Part shown: positions 9,601-16,287 of the stretch, piece by piece
Layout: each line of letters starts with the position of its first letter
Position numbering within the stretch: position 1 is the stretch's first letter
Assembly (NCBI GenBank): GCA_035573895.1
Contig: DATLZR010000044.1
Coordinates: forward strand, 1 to 61,486
Direction: 5' to 3'
DNA length: 61,486 nucleotides
Origin: Blastocatellia bacterium
GTDB taxonomy: Bacteria > Acidobacteriota > Blastocatellia > HR10
The notes under the pieces: generated by a model
Seen by the model: only the letters and a program-made list of their open reading frames with translations
What the model was told of the DNA's origin: nothing
Databases searched by the model: none
Made by a program: the position numbers and the translations under genes

Positions 9601-10444
9601 TGGCGTATGGCTGTTGACGAACGCCTCCTTCTCCACCTACAACGGGCTGCAGCTCATTTTCCGACGGCGCCTAGCGCAAGGGTGGCAGATGACGGCTCAC
9701 TATACCTTCTCCAAGGCCCTCACGGACCTCTACGCCGATTCCGCTGTTTCGAGCATCTCCTTCAGCACGCTGCGCAATCGGCGGATGGACAAAGGGCTTT
9801 CACCCTGGGACCTCACCCACGTCTTCGTGAGCGACTTCCAGTACGAGCTGCCCTTCGGTCCCGGTCGGCGCTGGTCGTCCAGCTCGGGCGCCCTCAACCG
9901 GCTCATCGAAGGATGGTTGATCGGTGGAATCGTTCGCGTTCAGTCCGGCCGTATCTTCCGGCTCACGAGCGGGCGAGCCACGGTGAACCAGTTTGACTCC
10001 GGCGTCATCCTCAAGGGGATCACGATCAAGGAATTGCAAGAGAAGATCGGCGTTCGGAAGGTTCCCGGCGCTCGTGACATCTTCTTCGTGACTCCGGACC
10101 TGATCGGACCCGATGGCCGCTCCAATCGGGCGATCCTGGACGTGCCAACGACGCCCGGTCAGTTCGGCTCGCTCGTTTTCCTGCGTGGTCCTCGATTTGT
10201 CAAACCCGATCTCACGCTCCAGAAGCGCACGCGGGTGACCGAGCGGATCAACGTCGAATTCTGGGCCGAGTTCTTCAATGCCTTCAACTACCAGAATTTC
10301 CTGATCGGCGGCCCGAATGCGGCGGGCATCACGCATAGCATTGACTCGACGGCCTTCGGGCGCACGACCGAGTTCTTCAACGATCTGGGCAATCAGGATC
10401 CGGGTCCGCGCATGATCCAGTTCCGCATCCGGGTGAACTTCTAG
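6605..10444 (+). CDS. Oar-like TonB-dependent outer membrane receptor (receptor 1)
   Basis: A 1279-residue protein with a clear signal peptide (LGILAGLLLVSWF, cleavage near VSAQ, residue 26). A carboxypeptidase-regulatory-like domain (about 30-115; VGVVQDPTGAVVPGAEVKL, YKVTVTMSGF) follows, then a plug region containing RRLPLNNRDTLDF and NITMDGVNIQDN, and a long barrel ending in the aromatic-terminated FRIRVNF typical of outer membrane barrels. Oar-like receptors are numerous in Acidobacteriota and take up unknown polymers or peptides using TonB energy. The start follows GAGGAGGT by four bases. Two hairpins follow the stop. It has its own regulatory region and is not in an operon. Confidence 0.92.
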   Translation: MKRHHGRYLGILAGLLLVSWFSVVSAQVRPVGQIVGVVQDPTGAVVPGAEVKLEDEATGDTQIRKTGPDGGFVFLNLNVGTYKVTVTMSGFRTAVYSGIKVDAARTTNVTVTLQIGEIAEAVEVIGGLEVLERTTTTIETTVRGDIVRRLPLNNRDTLDFTLLMPGAQQGGTARQSTFLGLPKGAINITMDGVNIQDNLLKSAFGGGMFTIIRPRLDAVEEVTVKTAGVGAEAAGEGAVQIQFVTRRGTNTFRGTLFWDHRNDALNANTWFNNVLGLRRPRNLLNVFGGNVGGPVWKDRIFFFFNYEEFRLPESRPRENLILTTEAAQGIFRYRGTDGTVRTVNLLEVARAAGFPGTIDPTIGDMLQQINAARSRGAISPFDLFRERYRFEAPSMQVRRFPTLRMDYHITDKLRWHGVWHYNYFSSLPDTLNSMDPTFPGLGKPAGQYSNRFSVTTALQYTITSNTNYEFRFGVQGAPVQFFPESGPEIYPAGVRILWPLGLQSLHARPGAAGTSLALPSSRNTPVYNLQNTLGLVRGKHSWVFGGTFTRVGFIDNSFGGAGIPTVSFGVVSGDPVASVIQAGLPNISTTDLGNALALYALLTGRISGVSGSRNVDERTKRYVHLAPLVQRARQDEFGLYFMDSWRVTPALTLNYGLRWEFQGAAENTNDIYTSPRAEDLWGISGVGNLFKPGLFRGIADPQIEQRSRKVYNRDFINPAPSFGLAWNPRFENPFFRFLFGDERKSVFRGSYSIAYTREGLSHFTQFAGGNPGLTQSISLTAGVDFPIGGLLLRDRLPAFSEDPPSFSFPTPLSRFTFIGGNFFAFDPNIRTPYVQSWSFGWQRELTRDMAIEIRYVGNRGTKLWRGFNLNEVNIFENGFLQEFLNAQRNLAISRAQGRGNRFDNQGLPGQVPLPIFEAAFGARGRQGALPLASGFGSASFVALLDQGQAGALANALASSATFLCRAVGSALPRCAALGFDAPGVLPVNFFQANPYAANRGVWLLTNASFSTYNGLQLIFRRRLAQGWQMTAHYTFSKALTDLYADSAVSSISFSTLRNRRMDKGLSPWDLTHVFVSDFQYELPFGPGRRWSSSSGALNRLIEGWLIGGIVRVQSGRIFRLTSGRATVNQFDSGVILKGITIKELQEKIGVRKVPGARDIFFVTPDLIGPDGRSNRAILDVPTTPGQFGSLVFLRGPRFVKPDLTLQKRTRVTERINVEFWAEFFNAFNYQNFLIGGPNAAGITHSIDSTAFGRTTEFFNDLGNQDPGPRMIQFRIRVNF

Positions 10445-10454
10445 GCAAGCCGAG

Positions 10455-10480
10455 GGAGTGCAAGGCACCCCTTGCACTCC
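10455..10480 (+). terminator. 11-bp perfect hairpin downstream of receptor 1
   Basis: GGAGTGCAAGG (10455-10465) pairs perfectly with 10470-10480 across a 4-base loop, starting 11 bases after the receptor stop. No U-tract follows, so it may act as an mRNA 3'-stabilising hairpin or an atypical terminator. Confidence 0.55.
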
Positions 10481-10491
10481 GTCTCCGGACA

Positions 10492-10522
10492 AGGGGAGAG
10501 GCTTGAAGCGAGCTTCTCCCCT
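10492..10522 (+). terminator. Second hairpin downstream of receptor 1
   Basis: AGGGGAGA (10492-10499) pairs with TCTCCCCT (10515-10522), with GCTTTGTG after it. It is adjacent to the first hairpin, so the pair together probably ends or protects the receptor transcript. Confidence 0.45.
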
Positions 10523-10742
10523 GCTTTGTGACGAGTTGCGGGGCTTCCACTCGCTTCTGGAACGAGTGGGCCTGGCCTGCCTGAAGAGACTACTCGTCCC
10601 CTCGTCTTCTCATTCATGATCCCTACTTCTTTGGGCTTCGGACCTTTTTTGGATGTCGCCGCCTTTCATCGAAAAAGTGCACATCGGGCCGATTCTTTTG
10701 GCCCATTCTTTCTGGCAAGCGCACAGGCCGACAGGATGCGGC

Positions 10743-10770
10743 TTGACTTTGGTTTGTCGTTCGTAATACT
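10743..10770 (+). promoter_or_regulatory. Candidate sigma-70-type promoter of the envelope polysaccharide locus
   Basis: TTGACT (10743-10748) and TAATAC (10764-10769) are separated by 15 bp, or 16 bp if AATACT is used. The element lies about 50 bp upstream of the FecR-like start at 10822 and is the only good promoter seen before the long overlapping gene run to 21710. Confidence 0.5.
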
Positions 10771-10821
10771 ATGGCTGCCGCGTGCAAACGGCAGGGCGGC
10801 GACGACAGGAGGCGTAAGCGA

Positions 10822-11508
10822 ATGAACCTGAGAACGGGTGTGACGCGGCTTGTTCTTATTCTTCTCCTCATCTCTCGAACTCCTCTACTGGTGGCGCAGG
10901 CTGCTTTGGGCGAAGTGATGGTCACGGGCCAGGTGATGGTCAACGATGTCGCGATCACCTCGGGCAGCACGGTGTTCAGCGGGAGTCGGGTGCGAACGCT
11001 GGCAGGTTCGCGGGCGATTGTTAATCTGCGTTCGGGAAGCGGACTGCTGGCTGTGGAAGCAGAGGGTGACTTGCGCCTGACCCGCATCGGCCAGGAGGTG
11101 GCCGTTGAGCTGACCAAAGGAGACATTATGCTCCGCCTTCAAGCGCCCTCGGTGGTGACTGTCTCAGATTTGACCGTTCGCTCCGCCGGCGGGAACGTCT
11201 ACCGCGTCGCTGTGGATGGTCAGGGAATCATCGTCAACGCTCTGGACAAGCCGCTCACCATTCGGGTCCAGGGACGGGAAACCCTGTTGCCTTCGGGCCA
11301 GACCTATCTGAGCTGGGATGAGCGGGTCCAATCCGGGTCCGGGCAATCCTCTCCTCAACAACCGTCGCCTCAGCCGCAACCTCGACGTCAGCGCCGTGCC
11401 ATCATCATCCCGGCCCTTATCATTGGCACCGTGGCCATTGCGCTCGGCCTGACGGTAGCGCACGGCGAGAGAACGAAAGTCGTCAGCCCGGTCGCTCCTC
11501 GCAGGTAA
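10822..11508 (+). CDS. FecR-like domain membrane-anchored protein
   Basis: A 228-residue exported protein with an N-terminal hydrophobic segment (LVLILLLISRTPLLVAQ). A beta-rich FecR-like region spans about 30-160 (VMVNDVAITSGSTVFSGSRV, SRAIVNLRSGSGL, VELTKGDIML, VRSAGGNVYRVAVDGQG). A Pro/Gln-rich linker and one C-terminal membrane helix (IIIPALIIGTVAIALGLTV) follow. FecR domains in such loci are usually structural or polysaccharide-associated rather than iron-sensing. AGGAGG at 10807-10812 selects the ATG at 10822. The stop overlaps the next start (TAATG), so it is coupled to the TPR gene. Confidence 0.75.
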   Translation: MNLRTGVTRLVLILLLISRTPLLVAQAALGEVMVTGQVMVNDVAITSGSTVFSGSRVRTLAGSRAIVNLRSGSGLLAVEAEGDLRLTRIGQEVAVELTKGDIMLRLQAPSVVTVSDLTVRSAGGNVYRVAVDGQGIIVNALDKPLTIRVQGRETLLPSGQTYLSWDERVQSGSGQSSPQQPSPQPQPRRQRRAIIIPALIIGTVAIALGLTVAHGERTKVVSPVAPRR

Positions 11509-12812
11509 TGCTGGCGATGTCTCCTCTTGTGGCCAGGCGAATTGTCCTGAAGCTGGATCACTCGTGGCAACGGGTGAGTTTTTTTCTCATCGGCTCCGGA
11601 TTGATCGCTCTCGCGTGTCTGGCCGTATTCCGGGAATTTCACGGGCTGGCCTGGGCGGCTCTCTACAAGGATGTCGAGGGATTACAAAACGCTTTGCGTT
11701 ACGTTCCCCGTGATCCGCAGGTGCACCAAGAACTGGGAACGATCTATCTGCTGGATCCGGCAGCGTTCGATCCGGCGAAAGCTCTCCATCATCTGAAGCA
11801 GGCGGTGGCTCTTTCGCCCTACGATGTTCGGGGATGGATCGGTCTGGGCCGGGCTTACGAGCAGCACGGGGACGATGCGCACGCTGATGCCGCCTATCGC
11901 CGGGCGATGGAGCTTGCACCGCATCACGTTCATCCGCACTGGATTTACGCCAATTTTCTCCTGCGCAGCGGTCAGCGCGAGCGCGCTCTGACCGAACTCC
12001 GTGCGCTCGCCGGACGGGCGGAATCGCTCGTAGGAAATATCTGTGATCTCCTGTGGAGTGCGACCGGCGGAGATGCCGGAGTTCTCGTGACCCTGGCCTC
12101 GACCCTGACGCCGCATGCCCGCGTTGTCGTCAGCCAGTTTCTCCTCACGCACGACCGCGATGCCGAAGGAATCGGTCTGTGGCGCTCGCTGCCCCGGAAC
12201 GCGCTGAAGATGGAGAGCGGAGAGAGAATCGTCGCCGCCTTTATCCGTCAGCGCCGATGGGACCTCGCACACCAGGTCTGGCGGGAGATGATGAACATCA
12301 CCGCTGGCGATGCTCCGGAGTCTGAGTTCGCCTTCTGGAACGGAGAGTTTCACCGTCCGGTCACCAACAGCGGTTTCGATTGGCATGTGCAATCAACCGC
12401 TGATGTGACAGCGACCATTGATACGACCAGCGGCTTTACCGACGATCGTTCCCTGCGACTGGACTTTCGCCGGCATGAGGGCGTCCGCTACGCCGGGACG
12501 CGCCATCTCGCTTTGGTGACCCCATCAACTCCTTACGTCCTGCGCTTCGTCTACAAGACCGAGGGCATGTTGAGAAAAAACGGTCTGGCCGTGGAAGTGG
12601 CGGATGCCGACGATCCCGCGCGCTGGCGGGTGCGAACCGAACCGCTGCAGGAGACCGGTCAATGGATCGAGAAACGAATATCGTTCGTCACGCCGCCCGA
12701 GGCGCGCGCTGTCGTCGTGACCATCGTGCGTGAACCGATCAGTCGCCTCTATGACTACATCGCCGGACGCATCTGGTTTGACTCTTTCGCCCTTGAATCA
12801 GAAAGTCGCTAA
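11508..12812 (+). CDS. Membrane-anchored TPR protein with C-terminal carbohydrate-binding-like domain
   Basis: A 434-residue protein. One membrane helix (about residues 23-42, VSFFLIGSGLIALACLAVF) is followed by three or so TPR units (about 55-170; VHQELGTIYLL, GWIGLGRAYEQHGDDAHA, PHWIYANFLLRSGQ). A middle helical region leads to a beta-sandwich-like C-terminus (about 265-430; ending GRIWFDSFALE) that resembles carbohydrate-binding modules. Such a layout is often found next to O-antigen ligases. It is translationally coupled to the FecR-like gene and precedes the O-antigen ligase; a scaffold for polymer assembly at the membrane is the likely role, by inference. Confidence 0.7.
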   Translation: MLAMSPLVARRIVLKLDHSWQRVSFFLIGSGLIALACLAVFREFHGLAWAALYKDVEGLQNALRYVPRDPQVHQELGTIYLLDPAAFDPAKALHHLKQAVALSPYDVRGWIGLGRAYEQHGDDAHADAAYRRAMELAPHHVHPHWIYANFLLRSGQRERALTELRALAGRAESLVGNICDLLWSATGGDAGVLVTLASTLTPHARVVVSQFLLTHDRDAEGIGLWRSLPRNALKMESGERIVAAFIRQRRWDLAHQVWREMMNITAGDAPESEFAFWNGEFHRPVTNSGFDWHVQSTADVTATIDTTSGFTDDRSLRLDFRRHEGVRYAGTRHLALVTPSTPYVLRFVYKTEGMLRKNGLAVEVADADDPARWRVRTEPLQETGQWIEKRISFVTPPEARAVVVTIVREPISRLYDYIAGRIWFDSFALESESR

Positions 12813-12880
12813 CCAACGAGATGGAGATGATCAGAGAGGTCCCGGCCGGCACCAGGAGCATCTCCGGCAACGGAGAGCGC

Positions 12881-14329
12881 ATGACTCGGATCCTGGACCG
12901 CGTGATCGTTATCGGCCTGCTGGGAGCGATCGTCGTAGCTCCCTGGCTTTTTGGCTCGGTCGAATTTTACGCCCGCCATCTGCTGACGGTCTGGTTGCTC
13001 GTTCTGCTCTTGCTCTGGAATGTGAAGGCGATGCGCGAGCGGCAGTGGATTCTTCAGCTCACACCGATTCACGGCGTGCTTGTGGCATTCGTCCTGGTGG
13101 CCGTGATGCAATCGCTCCCGCTGGGTCCTCTTTTGTCACGTCCGTCATTCCCTTCGATTCCGGACACCCGGTCGCTGGCGGAAGCGACCTCGCTCTCGCT
13201 CGATCCGGCGACGACGCGACGCACGGCCGTCACGCTGGCGACGCTCGTCGGTTATTTTTTCCTAGCCACCCACTTTCTGGCCACGCGGCGACGGTTGCTG
13301 GCTACGGTGATCGTCCTCATCCTGCTGGGATTCTCCATCGCTCTCGTGGGGGTGATCCACAAACTGACGTCCAACGGGAAGCTCCTCTGGTTCCGGGATG
13401 TGGAGGCCATTGAGATCGCCTTCGGACCGTTCGTCAATCGCAATCACTTCGCCGGATTCATCGAGATGATTCTGCCCTTGCCGCTGGCTTTGATTGTGGC
13501 TCAGGGGGTCGCCCGGGATAAGTGGATTCTCTACGGCTTTCTCACCGTTGCCCTGGGAACGGCGCTTGTGCTGTCGGCCTCACGGGGAGCACTCGTCGTG
13601 CTGGCAGCTCAATTGGTGGCCCTGCCGGTGCTCTCCCGCTGGATGTCGCAACAGCACGGGCAAAGGGCGGAAGATGCATCCTGCTCCGTCGCACCGAGGG
13701 GCCGCCGATTCCCCCGTCCGACAGTACGGGCAGCCGCAGGCGTTGTGATCCTCGTCGCCGGTATCTCGCTCGGCGTCGTTTGGATCGGAGCGGAACCCGT
13801 CATCAGCCGGTTCTCGTCGGCCAATCCTGACATGCGTTCTCAAAAGGACGAGGCCATGACCGCCGCAACGGACACGGGCGAATCTCTCAGTCGCCCGACC
13901 ATCTGGCGGACAACGATGCGCATGATCCGCGATCACCCCTTTCTGGGGGTTGGACTCGGAGCCTATCCGGTCGCCTACACGCGCTATGATGAAGCGACGG
14001 GGTTTTATCGAGTCGAACAGGCCCATAACGATTATCTCCAAATCATCGCCGAGGCGGGAGTGATCGGCCTTCTCTTACTCATCGCCTTTATGATCGCCGT
14101 CGGTCGAGCGGCGGGGGCGGCGCTCGCTTCCCCGATGGTCGTGGAACGGTCGCTGGCGCTCGGTGCCGCGCTCGGCTGCTGGGGGATTGCCGTTCACAGT
14201 CTGTTCGACTTCAATCTTCAGGTGCCGGCCAATGCCCTCCTTTTTCTCCTGCTGGTTGCCATTTTGACGATCCTGGGAAGCGAGAAGTCGCCGGGGGTAC
14301 TGACGCGATCGGAGAGCCGCTCGATCTGA
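12881..14329 (+). CDS. O-antigen ligase / Wzy-type polymerase family membrane protein
   Basis: A polytopic protein of 482 residues with about 10-12 membrane helices. The family loop RDHPFLGVGLGAYPVAY is followed by EQAHNDYLQIIAEAG (conserved His-Asn-Tyr and Glu), characteristic of the Wzy_C/WaaL family. NRNHFAGFIEMILPLPLAL is another typical block. It either polymerises glycan repeat units or ligates glycan to a lipid on the periplasmic face. The start used is the ATG at 12881 with GGAG five bases upstream; an in-frame ATG at 12821 would add 20 residues. The sixth to eighth genes of the cluster encode the flippase and glycosyltransferases expected for such a system. Confidence 0.85.
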   Translation: MTRILDRVIVIGLLGAIVVAPWLFGSVEFYARHLLTVWLLVLLLLWNVKAMRERQWILQLTPIHGVLVAFVLVAVMQSLPLGPLLSRPSFPSIPDTRSLAEATSLSLDPATTRRTAVTLATLVGYFFLATHFLATRRRLLATVIVLILLGFSIALVGVIHKLTSNGKLLWFRDVEAIEIAFGPFVNRNHFAGFIEMILPLPLALIVAQGVARDKWILYGFLTVALGTALVLSASRGALVVLAAQLVALPVLSRWMSQQHGQRAEDASCSVAPRGRRFPRPTVRAAAGVVILVAGISLGVVWIGAEPVISRFSSANPDMRSQKDEAMTAATDTGESLSRPTIWRTTMRMIRDHPFLGVGLGAYPVAYTRYDEATGFYRVEQAHNDYLQIIAEAGVIGLLLLIAFMIAVGRAAGAALASPMVVERSLALGAALGCWGIAVHSLFDFNLQVPANALLFLLLVAILTILGSEKSPGVLTRSESRSI

Positions 14330-14339
14330 GCAATCCGGG

Positions 14340-14397
14340 GAAATTTCGAGGCAGTTTGGACAGCGAGAAGCTGGCGCTCGGTTCGCCTCGAAGTTTC
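14340..14397. repeat. Imperfect inverted repeat after the O-antigen ligase gene
   Basis: GAAATTTCGAGGC (14340-14352) and GCCTCGAAGTTTC (14385-14397) pair at 12 of 13 positions across 32 bases. It lies in the only sizeable gap of the locus and could be a pause or processing site. No U-tract is present. Confidence 0.35.
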
Positions 14398-14512
14398 GCT
14401 CACTCGCCCAAGGCCACGCCCTCGGAGTCCGCAACACGGGAGCGCGAGTCCGTGAGGTGATCGGGAAGATGCAGGCCCTTCGGAGCGTCGGCACGAAGGT
14501 GCGCCTTTGCAG

Positions 14513-15559
14513 ATGACTCAATCCCGTATGACGGTGCTTGATCCTGCCCCGCCCGAGTTGTGGGATCGCGTCTGCAATACCTGCAGCTACGCGACCTTCT
14601 TTCATACGCGCACCTGGGCGGAGCTTCTGGTCAAGGCGTTTCCCGAGTGCAAACCGGCCACCCGCGCTTACATCTTCGACAACGGGACCGTGGCCGTGCT
14701 GCCGCTTATCGAGCGGCAGGCGGGCCTCAAAGGATTCTTCCGCTCGTATGAATCGGTCGCTCCCGGCGTCTATGGCGGACTCATCGCTGATGGAGATCTC
14801 TCGCCCGCGCAGGTCGAGAGCGTCTACCGGAGTTTGCGTGATGGTCGCACGGCGCAGGTGACCGTCATCGGTAATCCCTATGCCCCCTGGACGCTGCCCG
14901 AGGCGTTTCGCACGTCGCTATTGTTCACTCAATCTCTCCGGCTCGATGGTGAATTCAAGGATGTCTGGCAGAATTTCTCCCGAGGCAATCGGAGCAACAT
15001 CAGGAAAGCCCTCCGCAGCAATCTCGCCATTGACATTGCCCAGCGCGAGGAGGATTACTGGGAGTACTACAACGCCTATCAAGAGACGCTTCGTCGGTGG
15101 GGGCCTCGTGCTACCAGCCGCTATCCGGCGGAGTTGTTCCTCGCTCTGCGCACCTGCGATCCGGCCCAGGCGCGACTCTGGCTCGTGCGCAAATCGGGCG
15201 TGATTATCGGGGGGATCGTGGTCTTCTATCACCAGCGCCACGCCGTCTACTGGCACGGCGCCTTCATCGCCGCCTTCTTTGAATACCGCCCGAGCAATCT
15301 CGTTCACGCCGAAGCCATTCGTGATGCCTGCGCCCGGGGCTTCCAGTGGTACGATTTCAATCCGAGCGGCGGTCATGCCGGCGTCGTCCGTTTCAAACAA
15401 TCGTTTCACCCACAGGTTCTCTATTTTCATGCCGTGACGATTCCCGGCAGCCGCTGGTATCACCTCTACGCGCGCTGGCGCAACCGGTTGCTCGGGACGT
15501 GGTCGAGAGCGAAGGCAACTTCGGGTCAGGATGATCCTTCCGCGCCCGATGCGCCATGA
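14513..15559 (+). CDS. FemAB/GNAT-type acyltransferase-like protein
   Basis: A 348-residue protein resembling the FemAB-related GNAT family often found in exopolysaccharide loci. It has an N-terminal WDRVCNTCSYATFFHTRTW block, a central GNRSNIRKALRSNLAI helix, then ARLWLVRKSGVIIGGIVVFYH (GNAT-like beta strands) and DFNPSGGHAGVVRFKQSFHP near the end. In this family the fold transfers amino-acyl or acyl groups to glycan or peptide acceptors; the substrate here is unknown. The start is an ATG at 14513; a TTG two codons earlier is possible. It lies between the polymerase and the beta-helix acyltransferase, consistent with glycan modification. Confidence 0.75.
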   Translation: MTQSRMTVLDPAPPELWDRVCNTCSYATFFHTRTWAELLVKAFPECKPATRAYIFDNGTVAVLPLIERQAGLKGFFRSYESVAPGVYGGLIADGDLSPAQVESVYRSLRDGRTAQVTVIGNPYAPWTLPEAFRTSLLFTQSLRLDGEFKDVWQNFSRGNRSNIRKALRSNLAIDIAQREEDYWEYYNAYQETLRRWGPRATSRYPAELFLALRTCDPAQARLWLVRKSGVIIGGIVVFYHQRHAVYWHGAFIAAFFEYRPSNLVHAEAIRDACARGFQWYDFNPSGGHAGVVRFKQSFHPQVLYFHAVTIPGSRWYHLYARWRNRLLGTWSRAKATSGQDDPSAPDAP

Positions 15560-15684
15560 AAATCTCACCGCGGATGAACACGCCTGGGCCACAGATCATT
15601 TGCACGACCGCACAGCTTCCGGGTCTGCCCCCGAGGGAGCGCGGACGTCCTCATTGTGCGACTCCATTTTTTCTGAGGGATTCT

Positions 15685-16287
15685 ATGACCGTCAGAGGTG
15701 TCGTCCTTTTTTGCCGCCGCTTGCTGGCTGAAGCTCGCCGGCTCTATTACGAGGAAATTGTCCTCGATCGCCTTCGGTCGAGCAGCCGCCAGGTGACCAT
15801 TGATCGCAGCGCGCGAATCATCCGCCCGGACCGACTGACGCTTGGTGAGGGCGTTCTCATCCACGCCCACTCTTTGCTCTACTGTTCGGGCAGCGCGCCG
15901 GACGAACGCAGCCACGGACGGATCGTTCTGGGAAATCGTGTGGAACTTGGCTGGGGCTGCATTCTTCACGGAGGCGGGGCACAGATCATCATCCGGGATG
16001 ATGCCATCATCGGAGCCGGCGCCGTGCTCGTGTCGGAGATGTACAGCTATGCCGATCCCACGCGCCCGGCGCGACAGCAACCCAAGATCATGGGCGATAT
16101 TGTCATCGAAGAAAACGCCACCATCGGCGCCAACGCCGTCGTGCTTCCCGGAGTGACCGTTGGCCGCAGCGCCATCGTCGGAGCGGGCGCCGTCGTCACC
16201 ACCGATGTGCCGCCGTTCTCCGTCGCCGTGGGGGTTCCCGCTCGCGTCGTGAAACAACGGCATGCGGACGAACACCTACGTCCGTGA
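15685..16287 (+). CDS. Left-handed beta-helix (hexapeptide) acyltransferase
   Basis: A 200-residue protein with hexapeptide-repeat signatures from about residue 40: LTLGEGVLIHAHS, GRIVLGNRVELGWGCILHG, IIIRDDAIIGAGAVLVSEMYSYADP, then GDIVIEENATIGANAVVLPGVTVGRSAIVGAGAVVTTDVPP. It ends with the usual FSVAVGVPARVVK tail. Enzymes of this type O- or N-acetylate sugars using acetyl-CoA in the cytosol. The ATG at 15685 follows GAGGGA by four bases and gives a standard family length; a longer reading to 15556 lacks a good ribosome binding site and has an unlikely N-terminus. The stop overlaps the next ATG (TGATG). Confidence 0.88.
   Translation: MTVRGVVLFCRRLLAEARRLYYEEIVLDRLRSSSRQVTIDRSARIIRPDRLTLGEGVLIHAHSLLYCSGSAPDERSHGRIVLGNRVELGWGCILHGGGAQIIIRDDAIIGAGAVLVSEMYSYADPTRPARQQPKIMGDIVIEENATIGANAVVLPGVTVGRSAIVGAGAVVTTDVPPFSVAVGVPARVVKQRHADEHLRP

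Noticed and set aside
15663-15676. TCCATTTTTTCTGA, similar to one arm of the 6408-6444 dyad
   Set aside because: Only a half-site with no opposite arm and it overlaps the ribosome binding site of the acyltransferase gene; likely chance.
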